This document shows positions 51,914 to 52,495 of a stretch of DNA of 52,495 nt, piece after piece (the first letter of the stretch is position 1; every line of letters begins with the position of its first letter). This DNA comes from DAIUFH01 sp036844705 (GTDB lineage Bacteria > Bacillota > Clostridia > Tissierellales > Tissierellaceae): positions 1 through 52,495 of the forward strand of contig DAIUFH010000006.1 in assembly GCA_036844705.1 (NCBI GenBank). The letters run 5' to 3'. The notes under the pieces were generated by a model, which saw nothing but the letters and a program-made list of their open reading frames with translations, searched no databases and was not told where the DNA came from. A program made the translations under genes and the position numbers.

Positions 51914-52424
51914 AAAGAAAAAAGTAGTTAGAAATATCATTATATTAATAGTTTTATCTATTTTAACCTTTACTAGAGGAATATATCTAACACCTATAGC
52001 TGCTCATGAAGCATCTGAGAGAAGTATACATTATGGACCATCTAAGGTAGTTCATATTGAAGATTTTGATGGAGGAAAATATATACTTTGTAAATATGAT
52101 AAATGGATTTCTTGTAATACCATTAATAGAACAATGTATTTCTTTTGGACTTTTGGGAATCAAGTCACGGGAATTGAAGTAGATAAAGAGAAACCGTTGA
52201 ATTTTACTTGGAGTCATTCTAATGATAGATATAAAATCTATGGTATTATAAATGATAACAATATAAACAGGGTGGAATTACATTTAGAGGATGGAACTAC
52301 TCTTTCACAAACAAAATTTTACGATGATAATATGTTTTTATTCACATGGGAAGGTGAAAGTGGAATAGGTGATGTCAAAGCGTATGATTCTCAAGGGAAT
52401 ATTCTATTTGAAGATTATAGATAG
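51906..52424 (+). CDS. Exported protein of unknown function in the PadR-HAAS operon
   Basis: A 172-residue protein with a basic N-terminus (SRKKKVVRN) and one hydrophobic helix (about 10-28), a signal anchor. The rest is predicted extracytoplasmic, rich in aromatic residues and beta-like strands (HIEDFDGGKYILCKYDKWIS, MYFFWTFGNQVTG, NRVELHLEDGTTL). I recognise no domain. AGGTAGGTGA lies ahead of ATG 51906, overlapping the upstream gene, so it belongs to the PadR operon. The last 71 bases of the window show no further gene. Confidence 0.75.
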   Translation: MSRKKKVVRNIIILIVLSILTFTRGIYLTPIAAHEASERSIHYGPSKVVHIEDFDGGKYILCKYDKWISCNTINRTMYFFWTFGNQVTGIEVDKEKPLNFTWSHSNDRYKIYGIINDNNINRVELHLEDGTTLSQTKFYDDNMFLFTWEGESGIGDVKAYDSQGNILFEDYR

Positions 52425-52495
52425 AGGTAAGTTTGAAATATGTTACTATTCACAGTAACTTTAAATTGTGTAAAATCGAAAAATGATAAAAAATA

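Overview
The window is visibly AT-rich, with strong purine-rich ribosome binding sites, some TTG and GTG starts, and gene families typical of an anaerobic low-GC Firmicute. It looks like an amino-acid or organic-acid fermenting member of the Clostridia/Tissierellia, but the sequence alone does not allow a species call. No rRNA, tRNA, CRISPR array or complete insertion sequence was seen.

Layout. (1) 1-109: the broken end of a sigma-54 activator gene. (2) 189-11891: a de novo purine cluster, purC-purL-purE-purF-purM-purN-purH-purD. It sits behind a leader with a strong promoter, a guanine-type purine aptamer, a directly abutting ykkC/PRPP-type aptamer and one intrinsic terminator. Short dispersed repeats lie between purC/purL, purF/purM and purH/purD, and an inverted pair of them brackets purMNH. 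(3) 11974-18853: a Xre regulator, a YfcC carrier, a YjiH-like gate-domain membrane protein, an M20 amidohydrolase, isoaspartyl dipeptidase (iadA) and an AraC regulator, which together suggest isoaspartyl or acyl-peptide use. (4) 19141-27764: two class I fumarase/tartrate-dehydratase-type enzymes flanking a DctPQM TRAP transporter, then a LarA-family racemase and a malic enzyme. This can be read as a hydroxy-dicarboxylate to pyruvate route. (5) 27972-36465: DegV, a secreted YcdB/SLH-like protein, an ArsR-CadA metal efflux operon, a CcdA-thioredoxin pair and an LCP ligase. (6) 36499-41117, mostly minus strand: a YtcJ-like amidohydrolase, two membrane proteins, a 35-residue mini-protein on the plus strand, and a sugar-type ABC ATPase. 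(7) 41503-49221: an ABC importer operon that also encodes an amidohydrolase, a ROK repressor, an argininosuccinate-lyase-like enzyme and a ROK kinase, with no recognised substrate. (8) 49422-52424: LemA, a TPM-domain protein, and a PadR/HAAS operon.

The most striking observation is in the purine cluster. The two glutamine-dependent enzymes both keep full-length amidotransferase domains but have lost the catalytic residues. PurF begins with Ser instead of Cys and has Asp in place of the oxyanion Asn. PurL has Gly, Thr and Asp where the Cys-His-Glu triad should be. Both synthase parts look intact. The simplest reading is a purine pathway that uses free ammonia instead of glutamine, which would fit an ammonia-producing amino-acid fermenter. 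This is an inference and needs a genome-wide check for second copies.
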